Positions 8,224-13,588 of a stretch of DNA of 18,042 nt are shown piece by piece. Position numbers and translations under genes: made by a program. Source of the stretch: Prevotellaceae bacterium (lineage in GTDB: Bacteria > Bacteroidota > Bacteroidia > Bacteroidales > UBA932). The notes beneath the pieces are model-generated. The model did no database searches. It saw only the letters and a program-made list of their open reading frames with translations, and was not told the origin of the DNA. The stretch is taken from assembly GCA_031278495.1 (NCBI GenBank), contig JAITKG010000127.1, positions 1 through 18,042 on the forward strand. Reading direction: 5' to 3'. Each line of letters starts with the position of its first letter. The stretch's first letter is position 1.

Positions 8224-8269
8224 CCCCGCGCTTGCGCACGGGGCTATAATAATGCCGCCCCTTCGGGGC
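8224..8269. other. Two adjacent G+C-rich hairpins
   Basis: CCCCG at 8224-8228 can pair with CGGGG at 8239-8243 around an inner GCGC-TT-GCGC, and GCCCC at 8257-8261 can pair with GGGGC at 8265-8269 around TTC. They could end rodA-cluster transcription, but no T-tract follows the second hairpin directly; the following bases are TTGTGTTTG. Confidence 0.45.
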
Positions 8270-8330
8270 TTGTGTTTGTCGTTCATCTTCGTTATTCGTT
8301 GTTCATTTCTAATCAGCCGGCGCGCCAGCC

Positions 8331-8370
8331 TCAATCTGTAAATCTGTCAATCCGTAAATCTGTAAATTCC
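8331..8370. repeat. Octamer array (TCAATCTG / TAAATCTG), 5 units
   Basis: Five consecutive 8-bp units (TCAATCTG, TAAATCTG, TCAATCCG, TAAATCTG, TAAATTCC). The array is preceded directly by CGCGCCAGCC (8321-8330), whose reverse complement GGCTGGCGCG also caps the octamer array upstream of gyrB (16612-16621). Confidence 0.85.
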
Positions 8371-8371
8371 C

Positions 8372-8400
8372 GTTCCTCCTTTGGGGGTTAGGGGACTTCC
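8372..8400 (-). repeat. Right arm of imperfect inverted repeat pair
   Basis: This segment (CCTCCTTTGGGGGTTAGGGG within it) is the inverted counterpart of 8039-8067. Similar C-run/G-run palindromes around CTTTGG are, as I recall, dispersed in many Bacteroidota genomes. Confidence 0.6.
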
Positions 8401-8407
8401 GCTGCGC

Positions 8408-8442
8408 GCCGTTTGCTGTTTACCGTTTGCCGTTTACGCCTT
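8408..8442. repeat. Heptamer array (GCCGTTT-like), 5 units
   Basis: Consecutive units GCCGTTT, GCTGTTT, ACCGTTT, GCCGTTT and a diverged ACGCCTT. The array ends about 22 bp before the -33 element of the ptb promoter. Its unit differs by one or two bases from the GCCGTTA unit found upstream of the DUF4469 gene. Confidence 0.85.
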
Positions 8443-8464
8443 CACCCTTATTGCATAATTTTAT

Positions 8465-8495
8465 TTTGTATTCCGGAAAAAAAAAGATAACTTTG
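8465..8495 (+). promoter_or_regulatory. ptb-buk promoter, full match to the Bacteroidota consensus
   Basis: TTTG at 8465-8468 and TAACTTTG at 8488-8495 are separated by 19 nt, a full match to the TTTG / TAnnTTTG consensus of the primary Bacteroidota sigma factor. Transcription should begin around 8500, leaving a very short leader before the start codon at 8517. Confidence 0.8.
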
Positions 8496-8516
8496 TAACT
8501 AAAAAAAAATGTGCTT

Positions 8517-9434
8517 ATGCTTACTTCATTTGATGCTATTTACACAAGAATAACCTCGTTGCCGAAAAAACATTTAGTAGTTGCATGGGGAGTGGACGCT
8601 CATTCTATAGGCGCAGCCGCTGCCGGCGTGAAAAAAGGATTGGTAGAAGCTACCCTCGTGGGCGACCGGGAACTCATTGAAAAAATATGTGCCGAAGAAA
8701 ACATAGAACCGTCTATCTTCAACGTAATACCTGTCGCCGAAGAGTTGCCGGCTCTGGCCAAGTCGGTGGAATTGGTTAATGCGGGCGAAGGCGATATATT
8801 GATGAAAGGCTTGTGCAGCACTGACAAGTACATGCGTGCAATTCTGAATAAAGAAAAGGGATTACTGCCGCCAAAAGCCGTGCTGAGCCACATTACGCTG
8901 ATAGCGCATGAACATTACCATAAATTGCTTCTCGTAAGCGATATTGCAGTTATTCCCGTGCCGGACTTGCATCAGAAAACCGTTATGGTAAATTACCTGG
9001 TTTCTGCTGCACGCCGCTTGGGCATTGAATGCCCGAAAGTAGCCATTGTCGCCGCAACCGAACAAATGTTGCCGACGATGCCTGCCTGCGTGGAAGGCGC
9101 TATTCTGGCGAAAATGGCTGACCGCGGGCAAATCAAGGATTGTATATTAGACGGACCTTTGTCATTGGACGTCGCCATTTCCAAAGAAGCAACGTGCATC
9201 AAGATGGTAAAAAGCGAAGTTGCCGGCGACGCCGATTGTTTGTTATTCCCGAATTTGGAAGCCGCGAACACCTTTTATAAAACCATTACACAGTTAAGCC
9301 CGAAAGCGCATATTGCCGCAGTAGTAGCGGGCGCTAAAGCGCCCTGCGTCCTTTCCAGCCGCGGCGATACCGCTGAAACAAAATTAAATTCTATCGCACT
9401 GGCAGCGCTCATGTCCGCAAAAGTTAAGAGTTAG
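8517..9434 (+). CDS. ptb: Phosphate butyryltransferase (phosphate acyltransferase family)
   Basis: The enzyme exchanges CoA for phosphate on butyryl-CoA or similar short or branched acyl-CoAs, giving the acyl phosphate used by the kinase encoded next. The 305-residue protein matches the PTA/PTB fold: VVAWGVDAHSIGAAAAGVKKGLVEATLVGD near the N-terminus, GDILMKGLCSTDKYMRAIL in the middle, then VSDIAV.PVPDL, ILDGPLSLDVAIS and GDADCLLFPNLEAAN towards the end. Its size and pairing with a butyrate kinase favour Ptb over acetyl-specific Pta. I chose ATG 8517 over the in-frame GTG 8511. The ATG at 8509 is out of frame and gives only a short peptide. The genuine substrate (butyryl-, isobutyryl- or isovaleryl-CoA) cannot be read from sequence. 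Confidence 0.92.
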   Translation: MLTSFDAIYTRITSLPKKHLVVAWGVDAHSIGAAAAGVKKGLVEATLVGDRELIEKICAEENIEPSIFNVIPVAEELPALAKSVELVNAGEGDILMKGLCSTDKYMRAILNKEKGLLPPKAVLSHITLIAHEHYHKLLLVSDIAVIPVPDLHQKTVMVNYLVSAARRLGIECPKVAIVAATEQMLPTMPACVEGAILAKMADRGQIKDCILDGPLSLDVAISKEATCIKMVKSEVAGDADCLLFPNLEAANTFYKTITQLSPKAHIAAVVAGAKAPCVLSSRGDTAETKLNSIALAALMSAKVKS

Positions 9435-9454
9435 GATCGCAAGCGCCACTGCGC

Positions 9455-9482
9455 AATTAACAATTAGAAAACAGAAAATAGC
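9455..9482. repeat. Weak heptamer-like stretch between ptb and buk
   Basis: AATTAAC, AATTAGA, AAACAGA and AAATAGC follow a G+C-rich GCGCCACTGCGC. GTTAAGA and GTTAGGA, also 7 bp apart, overlap the ptb stop codon at 9423-9436. Degenerate, so period 7 is suggestive only. Confidence 0.4.
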
Positions 9483-9493
9483 TATTAAAAATT

Positions 9494-10564
9494 ATGAGAA
9501 TCCTTACTATCAATCCCGGTTCTACTTCTACTAAGATCGCTGTTTTTGAAGATGAGAAAAATGTTTTTCAAAAAAATTTGCAACACGACGCCGGCGATTT
9601 GAAAGACTACAAAATTATTACCGAACAACTCGATTTCCGAAAGAAAGCCATCCTGAATGTCTTGCAGGAAGCGGGCTACGAGGTAAAAGCATTTAACGCT
9701 GTGATAGGGCGCGGCGGATTGATGCACCCTGTGCCGTCCGGCGTATTTGAAGTCAATGATAAGATGAAAGCCGATTTGCTGACCTGCAAGTATGGCGAAC
9801 ATGCCAGCAATCTTGGCGCATTGATTGCCGACGACATCGCCAAACTTATTCCGGGAGCGCATGCGTTTATTGCCGACCCGGTGGTGGTAGACGAATTGCA
9901 GGATATTGCCCGCGTAGCAGGGCATCCCTTGTTCCGGCGCACGGCGGCGTTTCATGCATTGAATCAAAAAGCCATTGCCAAAGCGCATGCCGGGAGCATA
10001 GGGAAAAAATACGAGGAGTTGAATTTAATCGTAGCGCATCTTGGCGGCGGTATTTCCGTAGGCGCACACAAATGCGGAAAAATAATTGACGTGACTAATG
10101 CGGTGGACGGCGAAGGACCTTTTTCGCCGGAACGCTCAGGCACATTACCAACCTTGCAGGTGGTAAAACTTTGCTTTAGCGGGAAATATTCATTTTTTGA
10201 TATTATGAAAATGCTTACCGGAAAAGGCGGTATGGTGGCGCACTTGGGCATAAACCAGTTCCAGAAAATTGAGCAAGAACTGCTGCCTTCCGGCGACAAG
10301 CATGCTGCACTGATACACGAAGCGATGGCTTACAACATCGCAAAATTCATCGGCGAAATGGCGACAGTACTGGAAGGACAGGTGGACGGTATCCTTATCA
10401 CCGGCGGCATTGCTTGGAATCCGTTAATGGTGGAATCTATCACGAAAAAAGTAAAATTCATTGCGCCTGTGTCCGTATATCCCGGCGAAGACGAAATGGC
10501 GGCGCTCGCAAGTAACGGTCTGGCTGCCTTGCATGGCAATGTGGACGTCTTGAAATACGAATAG
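9494..10564 (+). CDS. buk: Butyrate kinase
   Basis: This enzyme transfers phosphate from butyryl phosphate (or a branched acyl phosphate) to ADP, giving free acid and ATP by substrate-level phosphorylation. The 356-residue protein belongs to the acetate/butyrate kinase branch of the ASKHA superfamily: phosphate-binding NPGSTSTK at 7-14, VIGRGG.MHPVPSG, FHALNQKAIAK, HLGGGISVGAH at 182-192, DGEGPFSPERSGTLP and the adenosine-side segment LITGGIAWNP. It lies 59 nt after ptb with no new promoter seen, so the two probably form an operon. The ptb-buk pair is a known route to butyrate or branched-chain acids, but the butyryl-CoA synthesis genes are not in this window. Confidence 0.95.
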   Translation: MRILTINPGSTSTKIAVFEDEKNVFQKNLQHDAGDLKDYKIITEQLDFRKKAILNVLQEAGYEVKAFNAVIGRGGLMHPVPSGVFEVNDKMKADLLTCKYGEHASNLGALIADDIAKLIPGAHAFIADPVVVDELQDIARVAGHPLFRRTAAFHALNQKAIAKAHAGSIGKKYEELNLIVAHLGGGISVGAHKCGKIIDVTNAVDGEGPFSPERSGTLPTLQVVKLCFSGKYSFFDIMKMLTGKGGMVAHLGINQFQKIEQELLPSGDKHAALIHEAMAYNIAKFIGEMATVLEGQVDGILITGGIAWNPLMVESITKKVKFIAPVSVYPGEDEMAALASNGLAALHGNVDVLKYE

Positions 10565-10605
10565 CGTTAAGCGTGATGCGAGCCAATGCGCATTACGCCT
10601 TACGC
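10564..10605. terminator. Hairpin terminator candidate between convergent buk and tdk
   Basis: Positions 10564-10580 pair with 10589-10605 (17 positions: 14 Watson-Crick, one G-T, two mismatches, by hand) around an 8-nt loop. On the plus strand ATCTTATTTT follows, a usable if imperfect T-rich tail. The stem overlaps the last base of the buk stop codon and consists of 7-bp units. It probably ends buk transcription and may act on tdk as well. Confidence 0.6.
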
Positions 10606-10647
10606 ATCTTATTTTGCACAGCACGTTTTACGCATCTCACTTTACGA
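10564..10647. repeat. Heptamer-periodic gap between buk and tdk
   Basis: The gap reads in 7-bp register from the buk stop codon: GCGTTAA, GCGTGAT, then ATTACGC (10592), CTTACGC (10599) and TTTACGC (10627), with ATCTTAT (10606) and ATCTCAC (10634) 28 bp apart. The register continues into the 3' end of tdk, whose stop codon lies at 10637-10639. Confidence 0.65.
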
Positions 10648-11203
10648 AAACTTTATTAAAGCAGTGGCGGCACAAAGGTTCGTAGGTATCCTTTTCGCCC
10701 AATACCACCAATTTATTGTCGGCAGACAAGCGGTGCGAATGATGCGCCAAATCGCCACAATGCATGCAAATGGCGTGCACTTTGGTAACATATTCGGCAA
10801 TTGCCATGAGTTTCGGCATAGGACCAAAAGGTTTTCCGGTGTAGTCCATATCCAGTCCCGCTACAATCACGCGGACGCCGCGGGCTGCCAATTGCGTGCA
10901 TACGTCCGTCAGGTAATCGTCGAAAAATTGCGCTTCGTCAATACCTACTACTTCCACATCGCCCGTCATCAAAAGGATAGCGCCCGACGAAGGAACCGGC
11001 GTAGAGCGAATAGTATTTGCATCGTGCGATACTACCGCCTCCTCCGAATAACGCGTATCCACCTGCGGTTTGAAAATTTCTACTTTCTGCCGGGCAAACT
11101 GCGCCCGTTTCAACCGCCGAATCAGTTCTTCCGTTTTTCCTGAAAACATAGAGCCGGTAACAACTTCTATCCATCCAGATTTTTTAGCGCTTTCTAAAAA
11201 CAT
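10637..11203 (-). CDS. tdk: Thymidine kinase (type II, TK1-like)
   Basis: Tdk phosphorylates thymidine to dTMP with ATP in the pyrimidine salvage pathway. The 188-residue protein has the P-loop GSMFSGKT at 17-24, the Walker B-type DEAQF at 89-93, the lasso/lid region with DYTGKPFGPMP, and four zinc-binding cysteines in two pairs (C146/C149 and C178/C181). Length and motifs are complete. It is convergent with buk and divergent from the conserved protein at 11248, with only 44 nt between the two start codons. The same tdk / conserved protein / rsmI neighbourhood occurs, as I recall, in Bacteroides. Confidence 0.97.
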   Translation of the reverse strand: MFLESAKKSGWIEVVTGSMFSGKTEELIRRLKRAQFARQKVEIFKPQVDTRYSEEAVVSHDANTIRSTPVPSSGAILLMTGDVEVVGIDEAQFFDDYLTDVCTQLAARGVRVIVAGLDMDYTGKPFGPMPKLMAIAEYVTKVHAICMHCGDLAHHSHRLSADNKLVVLGEKDTYEPLCRHCFNKVFVK

Positions 11204-11220
11204 TATTTTTTGTATATTTG
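11191..11220 (+). promoter_or_regulatory. Promoter for the 11248-13561 operon
   Basis: TATATTTG at 11213-11220 matches TAnnTTTG, with TTTC at 11191-11194 as a near -33 element 18 nt upstream. The predicted leader is about 23 nt. The -33 element lies inside the tdk coding sequence, so this promoter overlaps the divergent gene. Confidence 0.55.
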
Positions 11221-11232
11221 TGACAATTTTTA

Positions 11233-11262
11233 CAAAAATACAAAAAAATGGATAACCTGAAA
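11233..11262 (-). promoter_or_regulatory. Possible tdk promoter
   Basis: On the minus strand TATTTTTG (11240 down to 11233) fits TAnnTTTG, with TTTC (11262 down to 11259) 18 nt upstream. It would start tdk transcription near 11226. It lies face to face with the plus-strand promoter, so the two could compete. Weaker than the ptb and gyrB promoters. Confidence 0.4.
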
Positions 11263-11925
11263 ATTATCGAAAATATTCTTCAAACCATCCAAAAAGCGAC
11301 CTTGTCGCTGCAAGGATGGCAAGCCAAAACCATGATTGATTTTGGAGAACAGAAAGCTGTTGCCGACTTGCTGCGGCAAGCTATATCGGATGTTTGGTCG
11401 GTAAGCAGCACCGATATAAAACGCGAAAAAGAAAACAGTCATCTGATAAAAAAATTGGACGACCACAAGGAACATATACGGAAAACATTGGCTACTTTGA
11501 GCGAACAACTGAATGATTTGGAAACGTCATCAATGTTGTCTGAAATGCCTGCGGAACAGCCTGCGGAAACAAAACCGGCAGAAAAACCGGCGGCAAAGCC
11601 CCGTAGCGCCGCCCTGCAAACGGAGAACCGTGCACATTCTATCATAGATACCTTTGCCACCGGCGACGAAAATGCGCCGGCGTTTCCCACGCCTGTCGGA
11701 AACCTGTTTAATGCTATAGGCGTAAGCGACAAATACCTGTTTACCAAAGAACTTTTTAACAACAACGGCAATGCATTTCAAACCGCCATCAGCGATTTGG
11801 ACAAAATGAAAAACAAAGAAGAAGCGCAGCAATACCTGTCCAAGCTGTTCGGGCAAGTGGACAAAAATAACGACATTTTTAAACAGTTTACCGCTTTGAT
11901 ATACCGCCGTTATATGAATGCCTGA
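11248..11925 (+). CDS. Conserved Bacteroidales protein of unknown function
   Basis: The 225-residue protein has no recognised catalytic motif. An N-terminal helical region (about 1-95) is rich in charged residues and may form a coiled coil. A Pro/Ala/Glu/Lys-rich linker follows (about 96-125, with PAEQPAETKPAEKPAAKP), then a compact C-terminal domain (about 145-225) beginning NLFNAIGVSDKYLFTKELFNNN and ending FTALIYRRYM. I recall similar IGxxDxxLFxxELFNxN domains in many Bacteroidales proteins of this kind beside tdk and rsmI; their function is not known to me. It lacks a signal peptide or membrane segment, so it is probably cytosolic. Its stop overlaps the rsmI start by one base (TGATG), suggesting coupled translation. 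Confidence 0.8.
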   Translation: MDNLKIIENILQTIQKATLSLQGWQAKTMIDFGEQKAVADLLRQAISDVWSVSSTDIKREKENSHLIKKLDDHKEHIRKTLATLSEQLNDLETSSMLSEMPAEQPAETKPAEKPAAKPRSAALQTENRAHSIIDTFATGDENAPAFPTPVGNLFNAIGVSDKYLFTKELFNNNGNAFQTAISDLDKMKNKEEAQQYLSKLFGQVDKNNDIFKQFTALIYRRYMNA

Positions 11926-12596
11926 TGAGTAAACTTTTCATAACGCCTACCCCTGTCGGAAATCTCGAGGATATTACACTCCGGGCTTTGCGTGTGCTTG
12001 CCGGTGCGGATATCGTATTGGCGGAAGACACGCGAACAACCGCTGTGCTGTTCAAAAAACACAATATCCATACCCGCTTGCTGTCGCATCATAAATTTAA
12101 CGAACATCAAACGGTTGATACGATTGCCGGACGGATAGCCGCCGGCGAAACGGTGGCATTGGTAAGCGATGCAGGCACTCCGGGAATTTCCGATCCGGGA
12201 TTTTTACTGGTGCGAACCTGCTTGGAACGCGGCGTAGAAGTGGAATGTTTGCCCGGCGCCACCGCGCTTATTCCAGCGTTGGTGAACTCCGGCTTGCCTT
12301 GCGACCGCTTCTGTTTTGAGGGCTTCCTCCCGCAAAAGAAAGGACGGCAAACACGCTTGTCGCAACTTGCCGGCGAAGAACGTACGATGATTTTTTATGA
12401 AGCGCCGTACCGTTTGGTAAAAACGCTTATGCAATTAAGCGTTGTGTTAGGCGGCTGCCGCAGGGCATGCGTGTCGCGCGAACTCAGCAAATTGTATGAA
12501 GAAAACCAACGCGGAACCCTTGCGGAACTTGCAGCCTACTACACAGCCCGTGAACCGAAGGGGGAAATAACGCTTGTGGTGGAAGGCAAACGATGA
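11925..12596 (+). CDS. rsmI: 16S rRNA (cytidine-1402-2'-O)-methyltransferase
   Basis: RsmI methylates the ribose of C1402 in the ribosomal P site using S-adenosylmethionine. The 223-residue tetrapyrrole-methylase-fold protein has TPVGNLEDIT near residues 8-17, EDTR at 34-37, SDAGTPGISDPG at 81-92, LPGATA at 109-114, and the later FYEAPYRL and SRELSKLYEE segments that are specific for RsmI. It lacks the C-terminal extension of the roughly 286-residue E. coli enzyme, which appears usual in this phylum. It is coupled to the upstream gene through TGATG and followed after 47 nt by the HhH gene. Confidence 0.96.
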   Translation: MSKLFITPTPVGNLEDITLRALRVLAGADIVLAEDTRTTAVLFKKHNIHTRLLSHHKFNEHQTVDTIAGRIAAGETVALVSDAGTPGISDPGFLLVRTCLERGVEVECLPGATALIPALVNSGLPCDRFCFEGFLPQKKGRQTRLSQLAGEERTMIFYEAPYRLVKTLMQLSVVLGGCRRACVSRELSKLYEENQRGTLAELAAYYTAREPKGEITLVVEGKR

Positions 12597-12610
12597 ACGG
12601 AAAATAATGA

Positions 12611-12624
12611 GCCGCGCCTGCGGC
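12611..12624 (+). other. Small G+C-rich hairpin before the HhH gene
   Basis: GCCGC (12611-12615) pairs with GCGGC (12620-12624) around GCCT, followed by an A+T-rich stretch. It may attenuate transcription or be a repeat fragment; too short to decide. Confidence 0.3.
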
Positions 12625-12643
12625 AATATATATTGTTTATACC

Positions 12644-13561
12644 GTGAAAAAATTCCTGAAAATATTTTTTACTTTTAGTAAAAGCGAACGTATAGGAATG
12701 GCGGTTCTGCTGGTATTATTAGTTGCCTTTCAGGTGATGCCGCACATCTTTTCTTCGCAGGATACCATGCCTGATTTTAGCATTTTCAAGCAAAAAATAG
12801 ACAGCCTTTCGCAAATCCTTTCTACCGGCGAAAGCGAAATGATGGAAGTAAGCGATGTAGCGTATAATTATTCGAAACGCTATAAATCTGTGCAGACGCC
12901 GCCCGCCAGTCTCTTCGCTTTCGACCCGAATACTGCCGGTGCAAACACTTTTGAACGGCTGGGGTTTTCGCCCAAACAGGCGGCGGCTATCGTCAATTAC
13001 CGTGCAAAAGGCGCGGTATTCCGCCAACCCGATGATTTCAAAAAGGTATTTGTAGTAACTCCTGAACGGTTCGAGCAATTAAAACCGTATATACAGATTG
13101 CGGAAATTTTCCGGACGCCCCCAAAAACCGACAGCGTCTATTTCCCCAAACGGGCGGCGGTAATGGTTGAACTGAATACCGCCGATACTTCGGAACTCGT
13201 GAAAATACGCGGCGTCGGCGCATACACTGCCGCGCAAATAGTAAAGTACCGGGAACAACTTGGCGGCTTTGCAACCATCGGACAGTTACGCGAAATAAGG
13301 AACATGACTGCCGAACGCTTCGAGCAAATAGCGGCACAGGTAACCGTCGATACTTCCCTGCTGACCTTGATAGACCTGCAAACCGCCGACAGGGAACTGT
13401 TGGCTAAACATCCTTACATCGGCGCATACGCCGCACGCGGGATTGTTCATTTCCGCTCCACGCAAGGCGTTTGCGATATTGACGGGCTTGTCAAAAATAA
13501 TATTCTGGATGCCGGAAAAGCGGAACAACTGCGACCGTACTGTAGAAGCGGCGGGCAGTAA
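12644..13561 (+). CDS. Membrane-anchored helix-hairpin-helix (ComEA-like) protein
   Basis: The 305-residue protein starts at GTG 12644; the next in-frame Met would cut into the membrane segment. An N-terminal anchor (about residues 17-34) is followed by a spacer and three HhH-type repeats: about 88-150 (FDPNTAGANTFERLGFSPKQAAAIVNY-like), 174-235 (VELNTADTSELVKIRGVGAYTAAQIVKY-like) and 243-300 (IDLQTADRELLAKHPYIGAYAARGI-like). Only the middle repeat keeps the full I.GVG..tA..I pattern. ComEA binds DNA outside the inner membrane during natural transformation, but many Bacteroidota carry such proteins without a known competence role, so DNA binding is likely and uptake is only a possibility. It probably shares an operon with rsmI. 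Confidence 0.85.
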   Translation: MKKFLKIFFTFSKSERIGMAVLLVLLVAFQVMPHIFSSQDTMPDFSIFKQKIDSLSQILSTGESEMMEVSDVAYNYSKRYKSVQTPPASLFAFDPNTAGANTFERLGFSPKQAAAIVNYRAKGAVFRQPDDFKKVFVVTPERFEQLKPYIQIAEIFRTPPKTDSVYFPKRAAVMVELNTADTSELVKIRGVGAYTAAQIVKYREQLGGFATIGQLREIRNMTAERFEQIAAQVTVDTSLLTLIDLQTADRELLAKHPYIGAYAARGIVHFRSTQGVCDIDGLVKNNILDAGKAEQLRPYCRSGGQ

Positions 13562-13587
13562 CAGTAGGCGCTTTGGAATGGCTACTG
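13562..13587. terminator. Weak hairpin between convergent HhH and M23 genes
   Basis: CAGTAG at 13562-13567 can pair with CTACTG at 13582-13587 across a 14-nt loop. It fills the 27-nt gap between the two convergent stop codons. The stem is short and no good T-tract follows, so its role as a bidirectional terminator is tentative. Confidence 0.3.
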
Positions 13588-13588
13588 C

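Larger units (their letters stand above)
8028..8464. other. Non-coding island of repeats and structured G+C-rich DNA between rodA and ptb
   Basis: No convincing gene is present; the short open frames on both strands have low-complexity, Arg/Ala-rich translations and no conserved motif. The region holds two inverted arms (8039-8067 and 8372-8400), a possible long-range pairing of 8070-8077 with 8177-8184 enclosing a hairpin (8126-8132 with 8139-8145), G+C-rich hairpins at 8224-8243 and 8257-8269, an octamer array (8331-8370) and a heptamer array (8408-8442). It reads like a composite of inserted repeat elements rather than a single gene. A structured RNA is possible but no known RNA family was recognised. 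Confidence 0.6.

Noticed and set aside
8035..8391. A 118-codon frame in the rodA-ptb gap
   Set aside because: It spans the inverted arm, hairpins and octamer array and shows repeat-derived, Arg/Ala-rich sequence. No promoter, homology or conserved pattern supports a gene.
8028..8464. Possible known structured RNA (RNase P, SRP, tmRNA or 6S RNA)
   Set aside because: Stems are present but I recognise none of the conserved cores of these RNAs; the segment is better explained as composite repeats.
10586..11143. A 185-codon plus-strand frame across tdk
   Set aside because: It covers tdk in antisense, has an Arg/His/Tyr-rich composition and no recognisable motif, while tdk on the minus strand has complete catalytic and zinc motifs.
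12611..12643. Separate promoter for the HhH gene
   Set aside because: The A+T-rich stretch before GTG 12644 has TATATATTGTTTATA but no TAnnTTTG with a spaced TTTG, so co-transcription with rsmI is simpler.
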